Positions 1 to 10,398 of a stretch of DNA of 25,905 bases are shown in pieces. The DNA comes from Rhizophagus sp. LPA8_4_AMF (Eukaryota; Glomeromycota; Glomeromycetes; Glomerales; Glomeraceae), in NCBI GenBank assembly GCA_021464525.1, contig JADRCO010000826.1, positions 1 through 25,905 of the forward strand, written 5' to 3'. Position numbers and translations under genes: made by a program. The notes beneath the pieces were generated by a model, which did no database searches, had not been told where the DNA came from, and saw nothing but the letters and a program-made list of their open reading frames with translations. How positions within the stretch are numbered: the stretch's first letter is position 1; each line of letters begins with the position of its first letter.

Positions 1-6
1 AAAAAA

Positions 7-246
7 CGTATCATAACAAAATAATAAATAATCACGTGATCACGTGTTATGATACGGAATGATAAAAAATCCTAAAACTATTAAGTTCAAAAATTCCGTA
101 TACATTCCGCATAATTTATTTTTTCTGTATACATTTCGTATACATTAGTTTTTTTAAAAAATGTTCAAAAATGAATTGCTTATTAAATATACGGAATTTG
201 TATACGGAATCTATGAAAACTTATATAAAATGTATACAAAACGTAT
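7..246. repeat. Fold-back repeat region (MITE-like)
   Basis: A perfect 12-bp inverted repeat pairs 7-18 (cgtatcataaca) with 45-56, around a core with two CACGTG-type palindromes. Further in, attccgtatacattccg (93-109) is matched in inverse orientation by cggaatttgtatacggaat (192-210), with a small insertion. GTATAC/ACGGAAT words recur to about 246. This looks like the end or body of a non-autonomous inverted-repeat element cut by the window edge. No target-site duplication can be assigned. Confidence 0.4.
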
Positions 247-724
247 CTTTTCCATATACAGATTTCTTATAGGGCATTATACTAAATATGTCAAGTAAAA
301 TCTCAAAACATTAGTAATTACATTGTTATATTAATGATATAAGTACACGTTTTTTCAAAAATTAACAGGTTATGTGAGAGGTTTTCATTTTATTGTAGGA
401 GAAAAAAATTTTCTTGTATTGTAAACGTATAATTGTTTTGTTACACAATGATCTGCATCAGCCACATGTCGCACAATAAAGATACGTAAAGACAAAGTTT
501 TGTTAGGAAAGTCTCGCATGGCATTTATTTGTTAGAGAATTCAAAAAAATAAAAATAAAAATAAAAATATAAGGACATTTACAATTCGGTACTATTATAT
601 AAATATATATATATATAATATTTAAATATAATTAATTTGATAAGTTATATTGATTGAACAATAAGAGGTTTGTCTCCAAAAAGATTAATCAAATTTAAAC
701 CTTTCCATCTCTTCTACAAAATTA
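247..724. other. Intergenic, downstream of the minus-strand membrane protein gene
   Basis: No coding feature is supported here. The stretch contains an (A)nT simple repeat around 545-572 and a short TA run around 603-617. An AATAAA on the minus strand (524-529) lies about 200 nt past the stop codon of the neighbouring gene and could serve as its polyadenylation signal, but this is weak. Confidence 0.4.
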
Positions 725-3700
725 CTAATTTTTACGCAGGTTGGTGTTTCTGGATTTATATTTAAATTTACATATGTTATATACGTTAGTAATGAGATGT
801 GCAACAGACGTTGCAATAGCGTATGCAGGCGTATAACCAAATGATATAGTTTGATTCAAATAAAAACTCTATTAAAAAATAAATAATTTTAATGTCTAAT
901 TTAATATAAAATAATAAATTAATGTAATTTACATACCTTAAAAACTATTGCAGAAATATCTTCAACGAAAACATTAGTGACATTTCCCCAAAATAAACTA
1001 TTTTCTGCTGCATGAGATAATTTAACATTAAAATTAAAATTTGGTGATCCAAGTAATCCTATATATGAAAGATCAACTCCTGCAAGTATTGTGAGTATTA
1101 CTATAATTGTTTGATTATCTCTTGACCATCCCGAAAATTTTCGATATTTCTTTTCCGGATGACCTTCTTCTATCAATTCTTCAGTCGTTTCCCTGATTTC
1201 ATCTTCCTTTACACATCCTAATGTAAATTCTGCATGGTCGCTAAGATCTTCTTTCTCTTCATTAATACTAATAAACATTTTTAACTCTTTTTTGAAGTTG
1301 TTAAGTTTTTCTAATTCGTTTATAAGTTCTCTTTCGCTTGAAAGTTCTTTTTCTTTTAATCCCTTAAAAAGGTCATATAATTGTTTTTTAAATTCTAGAA
1401 CTTCTCTTAACCCTTCCATAAGCTCTTTAATATTACTTAATTCTCTTGCAAATTTCTCAACAATTTCTTCTGTGTATTTGTTATCTTCTTTCAATATTCT
1501 AATGATAATCTCTTGCAATCCTCCCTCGTTTACATTAATTTCTTCCGGTTCTTCTTTGTTAATGTTAATTTTATTCAATTCTAGTAATTTGTCAAGTTCA
1601 TTTAAATGTCTACTAACTTCTATTAATTCTTCTGTAAAATCTTCAACTTGCTTTAATTCTTCTATATGATCGTTAATTTTTTTCAATTTTTTCACAGTGT
1701 TTTTTACATTATCCTTCAATTTTTCATTAACATCTTTTAATTCTTTCGTGAGATCGCTAACTTCCTCAAATTCTCGTTTAGTCTTTATCAACGCTTTTTT
1801 AGTTTTTCTTAATACTTTCGTAAAGTTGATAACTTTTTGTTGGCGGTCGTCAACTTTATTGTCTTTTTCTAATCCATCTTTTACTTTAGAATTGTTGCCT
1901 TTTTTTAATAAGTCACCTTTAAGTTCTTCAATTGATTTCAGTAATTTTCGTAAATCATTTATCATAAATTCATTAGATACAATTTTAAATGTAAAGCCTA
2001 AATTTACGATAAACGTAAATATCATAAAGAAAAGACTAGAAGAGAAAGAAAGAGAGAGAAAGAAGAATAAATCATTGTTTGAAATTAATGATTTTATTTT
2101 TTTAATAATTTAAATTGGTTTTTTACCTAATATATTTAACATCACTAGCACTAGCATCTAAAGTAAATAAGATTGACGTCACAAATTTTTCAATAGCGTT
2201 TGCCCATTCAAAAATTGCAATCGATTTTTTCTGTAAAAGAAAAAAAGAAGGGTAGAAAGAAAAATTTTTTGTAAGCACACAATTGAAAATTTGATAATTA
2301 TTTTAATAATATTAAATGTATATTCACCCAATAAGAAGCTAATAATAATGCAACATTTAATACAATTGTTCCAAGAAGGCTACCCAAATTTTCATCTATC
2401 CACCTGGCTATTTTACAAAAGAAAATTGTTATTAGATGAAATCCCTTTATCCGAAAATAAAAAAAAAAAGAAATCGAATTCTTACGTATGAGTTCGTATC
2501 CATATTCTTCATCTAAATAATTTGTATATTCTCCGGAACCAATAACAGTGATAAGTTTATTCTTTATTAAAACATCTAAGTCAGAAGCGACCAAATTACT
2601 AGAAATTTCATTATCATTATTAGCTTTTTCAATATTAATGGATAAAATGTATTGTTCAGGTGCTGAAGTATCATTCTCATATCTTTCATTTGTAGTTATT
2701 CGTTCCGAACTAACAGGGATCGCTTTAGCTAATTCTTGTGTTAAATTAGTAAAAAAATTTTTTACTTTAATTTTGTCATATTTAAAACGACTAAAGTAAA
2801 GCGTTCCATTTAAATTCAATCGAACTTTTCCGTTAATACTAGGATATATTTTAATACTAGTATATATTAAACTAATTTCTTTTTTTGGATCTATTATGGA
2901 ATTATGAAAAATATGAATTTTATTTTATGTACATGGAATATTATTTTCATTTAAAATAAAAGAAATTATATAATGCTTACTTGTCATAAAATTCCAAGCA
3001 GAATCGTGTATACCAATGATAGGTTCTTGAAGCTCTCTACTCATTACAAGTCCATCATCAATTAAAATATAGTACATTGTATTAGGCTGATTAAAAGTAC
3101 TATCAATCACTTTGATTTCAATGGTATAATCATCAATAAATTTTACAAAATCTCCATTATTGTGGCTTACAGAAGTAGTTTGACGTATAATACCACCATC
3201 TTGTAAAATTATAATGTTACGATTAGGTGATAAATCAACTTTACTATAAAATTTAATTATAAGGGATTTAATTTCAGATGGATCTATAATATCATTAATA
3301 TTTGGAATTGTGCTGAAGATATGTAAATTTCCATAACCATGATCTAAATAACATTTTAAAAGTTTATAAAGTTAAAAAAAATATATACATATATTTTATA
3401 CGATATATATTGTATCACCTTACCATGTGCACCCTCGATCTTGTGCAAAGGAGTAGTGATCAAACCCCAAGTTTGTTCAAATTCCGGTTGAGGAAATACG
3501 AGAGTATTATTTGGTAAAATTAAAATATCACCATTAAAATTTGTTAAAGTAGGGTAAGAGATATTCCAATCATAACGATTACTGTGGTCATCCATAATAT
3601 AACCATAAAGATTAAGTATAGCTTCAGCATTTGGATTTGGTGCTGTATTAAATAAGAGATAACCTCCATAATTTAATGGCAGAATGGTAAAATTAGCAAA

Positions 3701-4819
3701 AACAGTAGAGGGTTGAAATATAGTAATATTATATACAAGTCCAAACGAAACGAAATCAATTTTAACGATCGTATTTTGATTCGTTGTGCTTAAAACTACT
3801 ATACAAGTTTGACCATATCCTACTTTATTAAATTCACAATCAAGCGAAATAATGTTTGATCCTGGATTTGGAATTTGATAAAGAATAAATGGACCTTGCT
3901 TTTCTGAATTTCCATTTTGTAAAAAAATGATCGACATGTATGAAGCGGGTGTATAATTAGGATAAATAATCGCGTATCCTCCATCCATTGTTGCAATTGT
4001 ATCGAATGGGAGAGGGAGAGCCGTATTACTCATGTCCGTTTCTGCAAGTAATTGAATTTCCCCATTTTCATTTCTTATAAAAGAAAATAATATATAAATC
4101 ATATTCTAAACTAATTTTTATAAATTATTATAAATAATACTTACACTTTGAATTGTTTAAGAATTAGATAAGTAGTATTTTTAGGCGTAACACGGAGAAA
4201 TCCATTATCACGATTAACATTTAGTGTAATAACATCTTGGCCGGGTAGCCATTCGTTAGTAGTAGTATTAACAAAAGATGAACCTAGTCGAATTTTACTA
4301 AAAAAGAAGCGGAATAATAGTCGTTATTATTTATGCACATACATATGTATTTAAAAAGATTAACTTATGCATATACCTTAGAATCACTCCATCTAAATCA
4401 ATAATCATTCCCCAATCTTCATAAGTATAAGGATTGCTTATATCTTCAGCTTCCACGTAAGTTATTAATAAAAAATTTTTTTTTACGGGGTAAAAACTAA
4501 GAGGTTCAAATTTTGCGGAAAGACAAAAATTGAAAGGTTGTATATTTAATGTATCTGCTGAAAGATCAAATCCTTTAACAGTTCCGTTTGGATAGATAGT
4601 ACGAATTGATAAGAATTCCTCCACACAAATTTTGGGAGGTTCTGTATAGTTTACACGAACTATTCGAACAACTATCGTGTTATCATCATAACAATCTGTA
4701 TTTAACACTCGAGGTGTTGAAGGAGTTTTAGGTTGTGGTTCTTCAAATGCAATGGATGATTTAACTGGTAATATCGCCAGTAAAATAATTGATAAAAGAA
4801 AAATAAAAAATAATCTCAT
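725..4819 (-). CDS. Nine-exon receptor-like multi-pass membrane protein with inserted coiled coil
   Basis: Exons on the minus strand: 4819-4377, 4297-4145, 4073-3424, 3343-2981, 2890-2486, 2407-2328, 2230-2127, 2035-937, 868-725. All eight introns are GT-AG (68-97 nt) and all phases match, giving 3441 nt or 1146 codons. The start at 4819 opens a signal peptide (MRLFFIFLLSIILLAIL...). Residues ~25-670 form a secreted, beta-rich, Asn/Thr-rich ectodomain with N-glycosylation sequons. Membrane segments are near 679-698, 702-725 (weaker), 733-752 and 1042-1062. Residues ~757-991 are a Lys/Glu/Leu-rich coiled coil. The end (ILAGVD...LFWGNV..VFVEDI, then YLNQTISFGYTP) resembles the C-terminal membrane domain I recall from a large uncharacterised Rhizophagus family (SGADIE...IFW...IEDIP). 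Function is unknown; a surface receptor or adhesin is possible. The coiled coil appears to be an insertion relative to the relatives I recall. The weakest junction is the sixth donor (GTGAAT). If it is wrong, the ectodomain part would end at a stop at 2298, and the part from 2025 would be a separate gene. Confidence 0.82.
2408..2485 (-). other. Intron 5 of the membrane protein gene: length 3n, no stop codon
   Basis: This GT-AG intron is 78 nt, a multiple of three, and contains no in-frame stop. Retaining it would add 26 residues just before the first membrane segment without breaking the frame. Splicing gives a cleaner junction into the membrane-proximal WIDEN motif, so I treat it as an intron. 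Confidence 0.6.
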
Positions 4820-6197
4820 TTTGAAAAAAAATGAACTTATTTTTTGGAGACAAATTTTTTTTTTTAAAAAAAAAAATAATACAAAAAAGGAACCGAATTA
4901 TCACCAAAATTTTTTATAATAATATTGTCCAGTACAGAATATACTGCCCCTGCTTATTCCCTTTTTTGTTTGTAACACATTTTATTCGACACATTTTTGA
5001 AACAAACCACTGCGCCATGAATTAATTACTTCTAACGGTTTCTTGGATCTTTGAATTAAAAAAAAAAGGATATTACTTTTTTATACTTTTTAATTGTTGG
5101 AGTGTACTCCAGAATTTTTTGTGAAGAATTTAACTTTTTTAGATCTTTCAATCGTTATTTTATCATTCGCTCAAAAGCTTATAGATAATGTCACTAAATT
5201 TAATTATTAATTTTAAAATACTAATAAAAAAAAATTTTTTTCTATTTCATTTCTTTTATGAATTTATCGATACTCATGTTACAGTATATTGCATATATCA
5301 TATACAATCAAGATCATTTCTATTTTTACTATTTTGTTATTCTGCATACATATTGATGCAGTCTTATAGTTAGTTATGCAACAAAGCCTAATGAAACATT
5401 CTAAAATTCTTTCTTAATTAAAAATGGATGAGTAAAAATTGATATTGATAAACAATAAAGATAAAGGTTTATTCATATTTTTTTTTCGCTCCGGACTTAC
5501 AACAGTTTCCGTTTCCTAGTGTAGTATAATATAACGATATTTTTAATTTATTTGATGTTTATATTCTTTTATAATATGAAAAGGAAACTGTAAACTTACA
5601 GTATTAGTGGATAAGTTCACTCATAGGATTCGATAAAGAACAAATAAAATTGATTGTGCTACTCCCTTAATAATGCACCTACAGGTGAAATCATTAATTA
5701 AAGCAATTCGTTTAAAAACTTTTTAGATTGGTTTTGCGAAACCTAAATGGTTTCCATAATCCATTTTTATATTTGTTATATTAAATGTAAATTTCCTATT
5801 GTATCAAACTTAGAAATTTCAACGTAGATCAAAAATATTGACACAAAATTAGCCAATTTTATTGTAGTGAATAAAGGCAGTCAAGATTTACAGAATTTTG
5901 CGTTTCAGATTATGCAAGTTTATAAATAGATAATATTGTTACTATTGTACGACATTTTGTAATTTTAAAACTTGCAATTTATAATGACCTAATTTAATTT
6001 TTTGCGCAGAACAATCTGAACATTACACAATCTCCTTCTTTACATTCATTCATTGATCTTGACTCGAGTGTGATCATAAGGCCAAATATTATTTATTGTA
6101 ACGATTTTTTGTACCCTTTTCTATTCCAGCAGCTATACTGAAAGGAAAATCATAACTTGATTTGAATTGGTTTAATAATTTGAATGGGTTAATTTGA
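4820..6197. other. Intergenic, upstream of the membrane protein gene
   Basis: This stretch is AT-rich and carries the presumed promoter of the minus-strand gene that starts at 4819. TATTATAAAAAA-like words lie about 90-100 nt upstream, but no site can be singled out. Small open stretches occur, such as one ending at a TGA near 6141 and preceded by a tttttgcgcag acceptor-like string. None resembles a known protein. Confidence 0.35.
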
Positions 6198-6509
6198 TGG
6201 GTCATTTATTTATTATTCAAACCATTTATAAATCAATATAATTCTTTTTATCTGAAATGCTTAGCTAATTTCGTTTACCATCCTCTACAAATAAGTTCCC
6301 TTACGAAAGCTGGTATTTTAGATTTATCAAACGTAAATACTTTGAGGGCACTTAATTCAATGTTTTGTCGAATATTTGAGAAAAATGGATTAACTCCTGA
6401 TAATTCGATAATAGAAGTTGGACAAGTGGAAGGTTCTGGTTTACGACTCATTAAGATTTTCTACGAGAAAGGTACCAATTTGATCATTAGAAACTTCCAA
6501 TTTCGGTGA
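6198..6509 (+). CDS. Orphan open frame, possibly a degraded exon
   Basis: An open frame of 103 codons runs from after a stop at 6195 to TGA at 6507-6509. The later part (from about 6261) has a protein-like composition, with segments such as LTKAGILDLSNVNTLRAL and GLTPDNSIIEVGQVEG. No ATG sits near its beginning; the first Met is at about codon 55. It would therefore have to be an internal or terminal exon, or a relic of a broken gene. I do not recognise the family. A second short open stretch lies just upstream (about 5999-6141) in another frame and could belong to the same relic. Its presence in an otherwise stop-rich region is the only support. Confidence 0.25.
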   Translation, partial: WVIYLLFKPFINQYNSFYLKCLANFVYHPLQISSLTKAGILDLSNVNTLRALNSMFCRIFEKNGLTPDNSIIEVGQVEGSGLRLIKIFYEKGTNLIIRNFQFR

Positions 6510-6691
6510 ATGATTTTTGTTTTGTTGAAATGGTTGAAAAGGGTTTTTTTGAGAATATTACTTCGGATTAAAAGAAGCCTTTCGGTCCGCACGAATATAA
6601 AATCTTTATCGTGCTCATTAAAATAAAATAAGAGAGATGACAATAATAATAATAATAATTATATGTATGTAAATTTTTTCTATATATATAA

Positions 6692-6726
6692 CTAGAAATG
6701 CGTTTAACACCAGGGACTTCGTCCCT
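6692..6726 (-). mobile_element. Possible Helitron 3' terminus (hairpin + CTAG)
   Basis: On the minus strand a perfect 6-bp stem (AGGGAC, 3-nt loop, GTCCCT; 6712-6726) is followed 16 nt later by CTAG and a T (6695-6691). A short hairpin followed by CTRR-T is the known layout of Helitron 3' ends. It lies about 280 bp downstream, on the same strand, of a helicase C-terminal relic of the kind Helitrons encode, which strengthens the call. Confidence 0.45.
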
Positions 6727-6734
6727 AGACCGGG

Positions 6735-6865
6735 ATCCGTACAAAATCCCGAATGTCAAAATCCCGAATGGTACGAAATCCCGAAAAATTGGCCGGTATT
6801 AAGCATAATGCTGCCCGGTTCGGGATTTTCGGGATTATGAGTTTCGGGATTTCGTACCAGACCCC
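6735..6865. repeat. Inverted-repeat cluster of AATCCCGA words
   Basis: A 17-bp perfect inverted repeat pairs 6770-6786 (ggtacgaaatcccgaaa) with 6842-6858. Further aatcccgaa / ttcgggatt copies flank it at 6745-6766 and 6818-6835. The arrangement can fold into a long hairpin and is typical of a small non-autonomous DNA element. The same AATCCCGAC core recurs in the larger inverted-repeat element at 11432-12102, so the two may be related. Confidence 0.5.
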
Positions 6866-6975
6866 CCCTAGACCACCAAGGTTAACAATTTAATTAACAA
6901 TGGATGTAAAATCCAACATTGAATTTTTTTTTTATTGAAATAAAATAAGATAAATTATTTACAAACTGAAGGTAA

Positions 6976-7190
6976 TCATGGAGTGAAAGCTATTTGTTCT
7001 AGACGTTCGTATTCTTCAATCATTGATTGATCCGTAATAAATGCAGAAGGATTCAAAGCCACAATATAAACATTTGACCAATCTGAACATGCAACATAGC
7101 TGAAATATTTGATTGTCCAAGTACAAGGATACTTTAGATAAGATTAAACCTTGCGTCTTATGAACCGTAAGAGCATAAGGATTCTATAAT
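6976..7190 (-). pseudogene. PIF1-like (Helitron-type) helicase, C-terminal relic
   Basis: Reading the minus strand from 7183 gives NPYALTVHKTQGLILSKVSL, which matches the conserved helicase block ('YALTVHKTQG') of PIF1-family helicases. After a small deletion with a frame change the text resumes as YVACSDWSNVYIVALNP and ends ...EEYERLEQIAFTP with TGA at 6978-6976. The usual GQAYVA.SR motif VI is damaged: GQ and the arginine are missing. PIF1-like helicases are the C-terminal module of Helitron RepHel transposases, and the nearby hairpin plus CTAG fits that source. A cellular PIF1 relic cannot be excluded. The copy is dead. Confidence 0.72.
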
Positions 7191-7720
7191 TTAAATGTGT
7201 TTAATAGCTTAATAGATTTTTGACTTGGTACCTAAGTGATAGTTGGTAAGAAACATTGGTTACTAATGGTAGAAAATCTCGAAGTGTATGGAGTATTTAC
7301 TATATTGTTGTTTTGAGGAGTCTATAAATAATTCTGTAATTGACTTGATATATTTTCAGATAATTTAATTGTGGTTGACTTGAGAGATTAGTATCAAAAA
7401 TATAATATTAAAAATATGGTAACATAATTAAATTTTGATTTTTTTTATTGCAAAAAAAAATGTAATGTTTACCTATAATAATATTACCTTATACATATTT
7501 TTCATTTGATTTTTTTATTCTTTGTTACTCCCATTATGATTACTTTTCTTAAGAATCTCCCTTACAATTTCTCATGATTATGGTTCATCAATCGCATTAA
7601 CCAAAATAGGTTAAAGTTATGCTTTGTACAAAATAACTATGCAGATTGTTATTTGGTGTCACCTAAATAAATGATTTAATGATTGTCACACGTAAATATT
7701 TATTATTACATTAATTCGAA
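7191..7720 (-). pseudogene. Probable further decayed part of the helicase
   Basis: On the minus strand, short fragments around 7540-7620 read like the EIVREILKKS and preceding SITLT segments found upstream of the last blocks in PIF1-type helicases. They are broken by several stops and frame changes. The identification is weak and rests mostly on position and orientation relative to the clear C-terminal block next to it. Confidence 0.25.
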
Positions 7721-8890
7721 AAAAAAAAAAAAAAATTTAGTTACTATAATAAAAAAATATAAAACAAAAAAGAATTTTCTAAGTTCTACCTAAGAATACA
7801 GACTCTTTTAACAAAAGTATAACAAAACATACCCCATATGCGCAACAACTCCCGATTTTACAAAATATTAATAAAAATCCGCAGTAATATATTAATCTAT
7901 ATAATATAATAAAAAAATACATGTCAATCTTCTAACGTTTAGATTAGCCTGTATAAATAATCTTTGAATTGTGCGACATGTGTTGTACCTGCGTCAGATT
8001 TATCTCATGACTTTATAATTAAAAATCGTTGGTTAGCAGATTATTATTTGGTTAGCTTAATTAGTAATTAAATTTCCGAAGTGCAGTCTCTGCGCCTAAT
8101 CTATTCCATATTTTTTTTAGTTATATATTTTAATTCCCAGACTGACGCAGTTATAGCTGTTAATTAGATAAAATAATTAATTGCCGATCCATAATAAACC
8201 GGAGCACGTGTCCAAATCTGCGTTTCCAATATAGTAAAGTCAATCAATATTTAGCCAAATCAATTGATTTTTTTTTAAAAAAACTGATTTTATCCCAGTA
8301 TTTGACATAATTCTTATTAAGCTCAAAATTTTGCAAATAATCCATAATAACTCTCAATTGGCTAAATTTTAGCAAAAACACCCCACTATTTTCTCTCTAA
8401 TGAAAGTGTAAAGTAGAAGTCTCAAAATTCGTACATATATCCTTTGGAATATGTATTAATACATTCTTTTAAAAAAAATTATAATACTTATGAGCATTTT
8501 CTTATACCAGAGTTAACAGCATCAAAATCTGCCAAAATCATATAATTTTATCAAAATTAAATAACTACTGTAAAAATAAATTGCGAAATTAAAAATACTA
8601 ACACAACCCTTTAAATATCTCCTTAACATACACGAAGTGTTTAAATTTAAATTATTAAGTAAGAACAAAATTTTTATTAGACCATTAGGTGCTCCAGTTT
8701 ATTCACGGATTGCTAATTAACATTTTTTTTAAAATTTTTTTTCAGGTTTTTAAACAATTATTTCATTTTTTTTTTGTGTTTTTTTTTGTTTAATTATTTA
8801 TATACATTAAAAAAAATGATTTTAAATATCGTATAGAAAACAGATCCAGAAATAGATATTGATAAGCTCTAAGAGGGAAGTTCGTGAAAT
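7721..8890. other. AT-rich stretch without recognisable genes
   Basis: No coding sequence, RNA gene or clear repeat is supported here. A loose inverted pair (agccaaatcaattg near 8252 against caattggctaaat near 8356) is the only structure seen. Poly-A/T runs are frequent. Confidence 0.4.
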
Positions 8891-8894
8891 TAAC

Positions 8895-9365
8895 ATTTTA
8901 ATGTTTCTTTTTTTCTTAATTTTTGTAGATGGCAGGTTCTCTGAGCTTCCTGGAATACAGGTATATTGTTTCTTTGGAGAGGGTATTAAAATTGACTTTT
9001 AGAAATGGCTAACACTTTTTTTATTTAATTTTTTGTAGGTGACAGGTTCTCTGAGCTTTCTGTGTTGTTTCTTTGGGCAGGGCATTGAAATTGACTTTAA
9101 GAAATGTTCTAACATTTCTTTTTCTTAATTTTTGTAGATGACGGGTTCTCTGAGCTTCCTGAGATATGGGTATGTTGTCTCTTTAGGGAAGGTGTTAAAT
9201 TGACTTTAAGAAATACTCTAACATTTCTTTTTTTTAATTTTTGTAGATAATGGGTTCTCTAGACTCCCTGGGAATGGTATGTTGTTTCTTTAGGAAGGGT
9301 ATTGAAATTAACTTTAAGAAACGTTTGCTAACAATTCTTTCATTCTTTTAGGTAGACCTGGCACT
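8895..9365 (+). repeat. Tandem array of ~105-bp intron-plus-micro-exon-like units
   Basis: Four clear units and a degenerate fifth repeat at spacings of 110, 99 and 109 bp, measured at the GTAG at about 8925, 9035, 9134 and 9243. Each unit has a pyrimidine-rich run ending in TTTTTGTAG. Next comes a short, less AT-rich block (ATGACGGGTTCTCTGAGC-like), then a GGTAT-type string and a variable AT-rich part (attgactttaagaaa). The edges of the short block therefore look like splice acceptor and donor sites. No long frame crosses the blocks. It could be a satellite-like repeat or amplified exons of a decayed repeat protein. Confidence 0.55.
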
Positions 9366-9644
9366 TCAAGAGATGTTTTATATATATTTGACATATACTT
9401 AAGTAATGGTTTGTTAATATTTCTTTGCATATTTTTATAGATTTACCTTTGGATTCCTGAAAACTTTAAGATCTTAAATTAGAAATATAGTTGTTTGTTA
9501 AAATCAAACCAAATGTTCCAAACCATTTACAACATTAATACAAATAATAAAATTTATTCAAAAATAAAATGTGTTTAAAAATTAATACATATAATTTTAT
9601 AATAATGTATGCATAATAGATACAACAAATGGTTTTTTTTTCAT

Positions 9645-9820
9645 GCAAAAAATTTCATGTTACCTGTTACTCAAAGTGAATCAGGTTAAACAGGTCAGGT
9701 TATAACAGGTTACCTGAACTCAAAAGCAATTATCTGTTCAGGTTAACCAGGCAGCCTGAACTGATCCAACCCATTCAAGCAACTTTTATTCCCAGCGCAA
9801 CGCGATGGGTTACTCCTAGT
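9645..9820 (+). mobile_element. CAGGTTA-rich repeat ending in a possible Helitron 3' terminus
   Basis: Between 9656 and 9760 the words CAGGTTA / TAACCTG / TTACCTG recur in both orientations. At 9791-9809 an 8-bp stem with one mismatch (CCCAGCGC, AAC, GCGATGGG) is followed 6 nt later by CTAG and T (9816-9820). That is the arrangement of a Helitron 3' end. No 5' end or protein fragment is visible on this strand, so any element here would be non-autonomous. Confidence 0.35.
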
Positions 9821-9904
9821 TAAAAAATAAAAATTTTCATACAAAAAATTTCTATTGGACCGAAAAAAAAATAATATATTTGCAAGTCCTGGTATTAGAG
9901 GTAC

Positions 9905-9990
9905 AATCTCCTTATCCTTCGGATTGATCGGATGGATAATCGGATATCTGATGAATCCGATGAAGAATGGATTATCGGATTTCGATCTTT
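9905..9990. repeat. GGAT/ATCC-rich fold-back stretch
   Basis: Words such as tcggatggataatcggatatctgatgaatccgatga and ggattatcggatt form many short inverted matches. The stretch shares the ATCCGGATATCTGAT theme with 13880-13980, which suggests two copies of one small element. Confidence 0.35.
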
Positions 9991-10029
9991 TTTTTATGTA
10001 TAAATAAATTTTTTATATTTAAATTTTTA

Positions 10030-10330
10030 ATAACCTCCAGGCTCCGGGCACTTCGAACTGTCGGAACGACCCTTGCAAGAAGGTAAAAGGGAAGTTCTTT
10101 TTTAAATTGGGAACGTTGGTAAACATTATTAACGTTCCATTTTCAAATTTTTATTGTAGGACATTCAAGACGCTTCGGAACCAACAAACGCCTTGGAAGG
10201 TAATTAAAGAGGGGAGAAAATCTTTTTTAAATTATGAACGTTAATAGACATTTACTAACGTTCCATTTTCTTTTATTGAAAGCCCTCAAGACGCTTCGTA
10301 ACCGACAAAATGCCTCGGAAGGTAAATAAA
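10030..10330 (+). repeat. Tandem array of ~120-bp units with splice-like edges
   Basis: Two full units and a partial one are spaced about 120 bp apart (AAGGTAA at about 10079, 10198 and 10319). Each has a GC-richer block of about 40 bp (...CAAGACGCTTCGGAACC...CCTTGGAAG) ending in a donor-like GTAA. An AT-rich part follows and holds an inverted pair GAACGTT...AACGTTC (10111/10130 and the equivalent in the next unit). The block is preceded by ATTGTAG or TTGAAAG. It lies just upstream of the C-terminal gene copy at 10399, so these may be micro-exons of that broken gene. Confidence 0.5.
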
Positions 10331-10398
10331 GAGAAATACTTGAAAATTTTAAAAAGAATTAGAAAAAACCAGTGTTGAAAAAATAGAAAGAAAATAAT

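Noticed and set aside
919-2025. Stand-alone 368-residue coiled-coil protein starting at the ATG at 2025
   Set aside because: The frame continues upstream across a strong pyrimidine-tract acceptor into exon 2230-2127 and on to the ectodomain gene, with matching phases. The 3' end is also an intron boundary (GTATGT at 936), not the true stop.
1292-2113. Plus-strand open frames of 125 and 138 codons
   Set aside because: They are antisense to the coiled-coil exon. Their Ser/Leu/Phe-rich composition is the mirror of Lys/Glu codons.
3356-4102. Separate 248-residue minus-strand gene starting at 4102
   Set aside because: The first ten codons lie in intron 2 and the last ~20 in intron 3. The rest is exon 3 of the nine-exon gene.
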